From Sulfuriflexus sp. (GTDB lineage Bacteria; Pseudomonadota; Gammaproteobacteria; AKS1): a DNA stretch of 52,386 nucleotides. This document shows positions 50,514 to 52,386 of the stretch, piece after piece. The stretch lies in contig JAGLUW010000011.1 of the NCBI GenBank assembly GCA_023134145.1, positions 1 to 52,386 of the forward strand, given 5' to 3'. The translations under genes and the position numbers were made by a program. The notes under the pieces are model-generated. The model was given only the letters and a program-made list of their open reading frames with translations. It searched no databases and was not told the DNA's origin. How positions within the stretch are numbered: position 1 is the first letter of the stretch; the number at the start of each line of letters is the position of its first letter.

Positions 50514-50536
50514 ATTCTACCACTGACGGACGTCAG
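50514..50536 (-). promoter_or_regulatory. Extended -10 with adjacent inverted repeat, before the WbpB-like gene
   Basis: On the minus strand an inverted repeat CTGAC-GTCC-GTCAG (50523-50536) runs straight into an extended -10 TGGTAGAAT (50514-50522; TAGAAT 5/6). It lies 72 bp before the start at 50442. No matching -35. The repeat would sit in the -35/-10 spacer, a common operator position. Confidence 0.4.
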
Positions 50537-50563
50537 CATATAGGGAAACTCTTCGCTATCCGC

Positions 50564-51043
50564 CTACCAACTATTGCTGATACCAAAATATAAAACGGCA
50601 CTATTCTCTAATGGTAATGCCTGTTCTGATTCAACGCCGACACTCAGGCCAAAATGCCGATATTGTTGGCGTACAGCAAGACCGAACTGCGCATTAGACT
50701 GCTCTCTAGCTAAGAAGCCTTGCGTTGAATCTAAAGGTAACCTATTGATATTATTATCATTGAATGCCTGAGAATAATACCAAACCACACCTAAATCAGG
50801 TCGTTGTTCATGGAAAAATCGCACCGTTGCACCTTGAGACTCACTTTCCTCAAGCCCTTTCCAGCCAGCGCAAGCCTGCCATTGATTGCCCGTCTGCTGG
50901 CAATCTGACTCGGCACTGATGGTCATTGCCCAGCCTTGCTGTGGAGCCTCGCTGGCATTCACTGTGGCGGTAACCAACACGCCGAGACAAACGAATACGG
51001 TTAGCAAAAACATCAAGTCAGGTTTTGTTTTACTCTTGTGCAT
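50564..51043 (-). CDS. Secreted uncharacterised protein
   Basis: 159 aa. Signal peptide (basic MHKSKTKPD, hydrophobic FLLTVFVCLGVLVTATV, cleavage near VNA-SEA). The mature part is beta-rich with alternating aromatic residues and ends AVLYFGISNSW; a terminal aromatic and strands such as FGLAVRQQYRHFGLSVGV hint at an outer-membrane or periplasmic beta protein. Cys48 and Cys58 could pair. Family not recognised. Shine-Dalgarno GGAG is before the ATG. Confidence 0.7.
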   Translation of the reverse strand: MHKSKTKPDLMFLLTVFVCLGVLVTATVNASEAPQQGWAMTISAESDCQQTGNQWQACAGWKGLEESESQGATVRFFHEQRPDLGVVWYYSQAFNDNNINRLPLDSTQGFLAREQSNAQFGLAVRQQYRHFGLSVGVESEQALPLENSAVLYFGISNSW

Positions 51044-51389
51044 AATTCTTTCTCCTCAACCCGCCGATGGGGTGATTCGTGATGCATGCAGTCTCCCGCT
51101 TTATCAGCAAACTATCCGAGATACCCGTCACACCAGAACCGGACTTGGTGCACATTCTCAAGGCTATAAGCCACTGATATGGCTAAAAACTGCTCTAAGC
51201 TCTTGTATTTGTTATCGGCCGACAGAGTGTGTTTCTACAGCGAGAAAAAAGGTTAAATCCTTAAAGTGTGAATCACCTCACACTAATCTTTGCTTCTCAC
51301 CAATTAAAGCTCGATATGCCCGAGTAATAAGCTGTGGTATGGTCAGAAAAGATGGATTTCTATATATAAGAATAAAGGGAGCACAGAAT
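51044..51389. other. 346-bp intergenic region before glk
   Basis: No convincing gene: an open frame continuous with glk exists on the plus strand but its translation looks random and lacks a ribosome site. It contains a CRP-type palindrome (51265-51284), possible -10 TAATAA (51325-51330) and the glk ribosome site AAGGGAG at about 51375-51381. Confidence 0.6.
51265..51284 (+). promoter_or_regulatory. CRP/Vfr-type operator upstream of glk
   Basis: AGTGTGA-N6-TCACACT is a perfect 7-bp inverted repeat containing the full CRP core TGTGA-N6-TCACA. Its centre (51274.5) lies 115 bp before the glk ATG. If the -10 is TAATAA at 51325-51330, the start would be near 51337 and the site centred near -62, the class I CRP spacing. 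The -35 region is poor, as expected for an activator-dependent promoter. Confidence 0.65.
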
Positions 51390-52385
51390 ATGTTAATTCT
51401 TGCAGGCGATATTGGCGGTACAAAAACCTTACTGCAAATTGCTAAGTTCGACGAAAATAACAACAAAACCATTCTCAATGAACAACGTTATGTCAGTGCA
51501 GAATGGAATGATTTGACCGACATGGCGAGCGAATTTCTCACTGATGTTATTAAAGAACGCGGCTCGATTGCATTGCATAGCGCCTGTTTCGGTATTGCTG
51601 GCCCAGTAACAGGCCGCCAAGGCTGGGTTACTAATCTCAGCTGGGAACTGGATGCTGACAAAATGGAAGGCGCTCTCGGCATTCCTAAAATCCGTTTAAT
51701 CAATGACTTCGCTGCGGTCGGCTATGGACTCGAGGCATTAGGTCCAGATGACATCATCGAACTGCAAGCGGGCCAGCCCGCCGAACATGCGCCCTGCGCA
51801 CTGATTGGTGCAGGAACCGGTTTAGGCCAAGGTATTCTGGTTTGGCAAGATGATCACTATGAGGTTATGTCTTCTGAAGGTGGCCATTGTGACTTCGCCC
51901 CGGTTGATGATGAACAAATTGAGCTACTCAGCTACCTCATTGAACGTTTCGGCCATGTTTCCTATGAACGTGTTTGCTGTGGCCGCGGTTTAGTAAATAT
52001 CTACGAATTTTTACGTGATAAAATCCCTGCCGCAGAAAGTGAATCTATGAAAGAAGCGATGACCAATGGCGACCCCGCTGCCGCGGTTTCTATTGCGGGC
52101 CTGAAAGGCAGTGATGAACTTGCATCGCAGGCCATGCATATCTTTGCTAAAATATACGGGCAACAAGCAGGTAACCTGGCACTAACTTGTATGTCAGGTG
52201 GTGGCGTTTATATCGCTGGTGGTATTGCACCGAAGGTCATCGACAAACTAAAAGATGGCACCCTAACCACCGCCTTTAATGCCAAAGGTCGTATGGTAAA
52301 ACTCACTGAAGTTATGCCGGTACGTGTTGTCATGAATCCAAATGTTGGCTTAATGGGCGCGGCATTGGCTGCTAGCCGCTTATAA
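51390..52385 (+). CDS. glk: Glucokinase
   Basis: 331 aa, the usual length. Phosphorylates cytoplasmic glucose with ATP. AGDIGGTKTLLQIA (ATP loop), CFGIAGPVTG, LINDFAAVGYGL (catalytic Asp), GAGTGLGQG and SEGGHCDFAP (glucose binding). ATG 51390 with AAGGGAG 8 nt upstream is clear; the open frame further upstream is not part of the protein. Coding sequence ends one base before the window edge. Confidence 0.96.
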   Translation: MLILAGDIGGTKTLLQIAKFDENNNKTILNEQRYVSAEWNDLTDMASEFLTDVIKERGSIALHSACFGIAGPVTGRQGWVTNLSWELDADKMEGALGIPKIRLINDFAAVGYGLEALGPDDIIELQAGQPAEHAPCALIGAGTGLGQGILVWQDDHYEVMSSEGGHCDFAPVDDEQIELLSYLIERFGHVSYERVCCGRGLVNIYEFLRDKIPAAESESMKEAMTNGDPAAAVSIAGLKGSDELASQAMHIFAKIYGQQAGNLALTCMSGGGVYIAGGIAPKVIDKLKDGTLTTAFNAKGRMVKLTEVMPVRVVMNPNVGLMGAALAASRL

Positions 52386-52386
52386 A

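Noticed and set aside
50886-51389. Long open frame in phase with and upstream of glk
   Set aside because: Composition looks random, it overlaps the secreted-protein gene on the other strand, and glk has its own ATG with a strong ribosome site at the family start.

Overview
The window is chromosomal core sequence from a free-living gammaproteobacterium. It has moderate GC and non-enterobacterial gene order, and resembles Pseudomonas and related marine or sulfur/methylotroph lineages. The evidence is conserved blocks: lbcA-lolB-ispE-tRNA(Gln)-prs-rplY-pth-ychF-tRNA(Met) facing hemA-prfA-prmC; gatCAB facing mreBCD-mrdA-rodA-mltB-rlpA-dacA; ybeD-lipB-lipA; amgK-murU facing lptD-surA-pdxA-rsmA. 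There is no rRNA, prophage, intact IS or CRISPR array. Species cannot be named from the sequence alone.

Layout. 1-7199 (minus): translation and cell-envelope genes ending at an elongator tRNA-Met with a clear stable-RNA promoter. An intact tRNA-Gln lies between prs and ispE, flanked by broken copies of itself. 7404-11988 (plus): haem entry enzyme, release factor 1, its methylase, a small unknown protein and a MoeB-like E1 enzyme. 12116-14587 (plus): a PstS-like periplasmic protein followed by a membrane diguanylate cyclase. 14584-17839 (minus): gatCAB. 18003-27322 (plus): the rod-shape and peptidoglycan cluster, ending in a D-amino-acid transaminase. 27319-30557 (minus): a block (sensor kinase, S4 protein, small membrane protein, ArsM) placed between the peptidoglycan cluster and ybeD-lipB-lipA, which is followed by a bactofilin (to 33170). 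33167-41801 (minus): a tightly packed run of RND adaptor, RND pump, AmgK, MurU, a GCS2-type ligase and an AstE-type deacylase. 41916-47720 (plus): lptD-surA-pdxA-rsmA. 47721-51043 (minus): YqaE-like peptide, an unknown protein, a WbpE/WbpB-like aminosugar pair and a secreted unknown. 51390-52385 (plus): glucokinase, with a consensus CRP-type site upstream.

Themes. Most of the window builds or recycles the cell wall and outer membrane: elongasome, D-Ala trimming and possible reuse, MurNAc salvage, LPS export, lipoprotein sorting and LbcA-type hydrolase control. Translation genes (tRNAs, RF1/PrmC, GatCAB, Pth, bL25, YchF, RsmA) fill most of the rest.

Most notable: (1) a second tRNA-Gln copy split inside its T-loop by a 72-nt segment made of four back-to-back perfect hairpins, with no loss or duplication at the joint; (2) mreC, which appears to start at ATT; (3) a perfect TGTGA-N6-TCACA palindrome before glk; (4) an RND pump fused by tight spacing to MurNAc recycling and a ligase/hydrolase pair; (5) all four convergent gene pairs overlap or abut at their stop codons. 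No wholly new multi-gene system is claimed.
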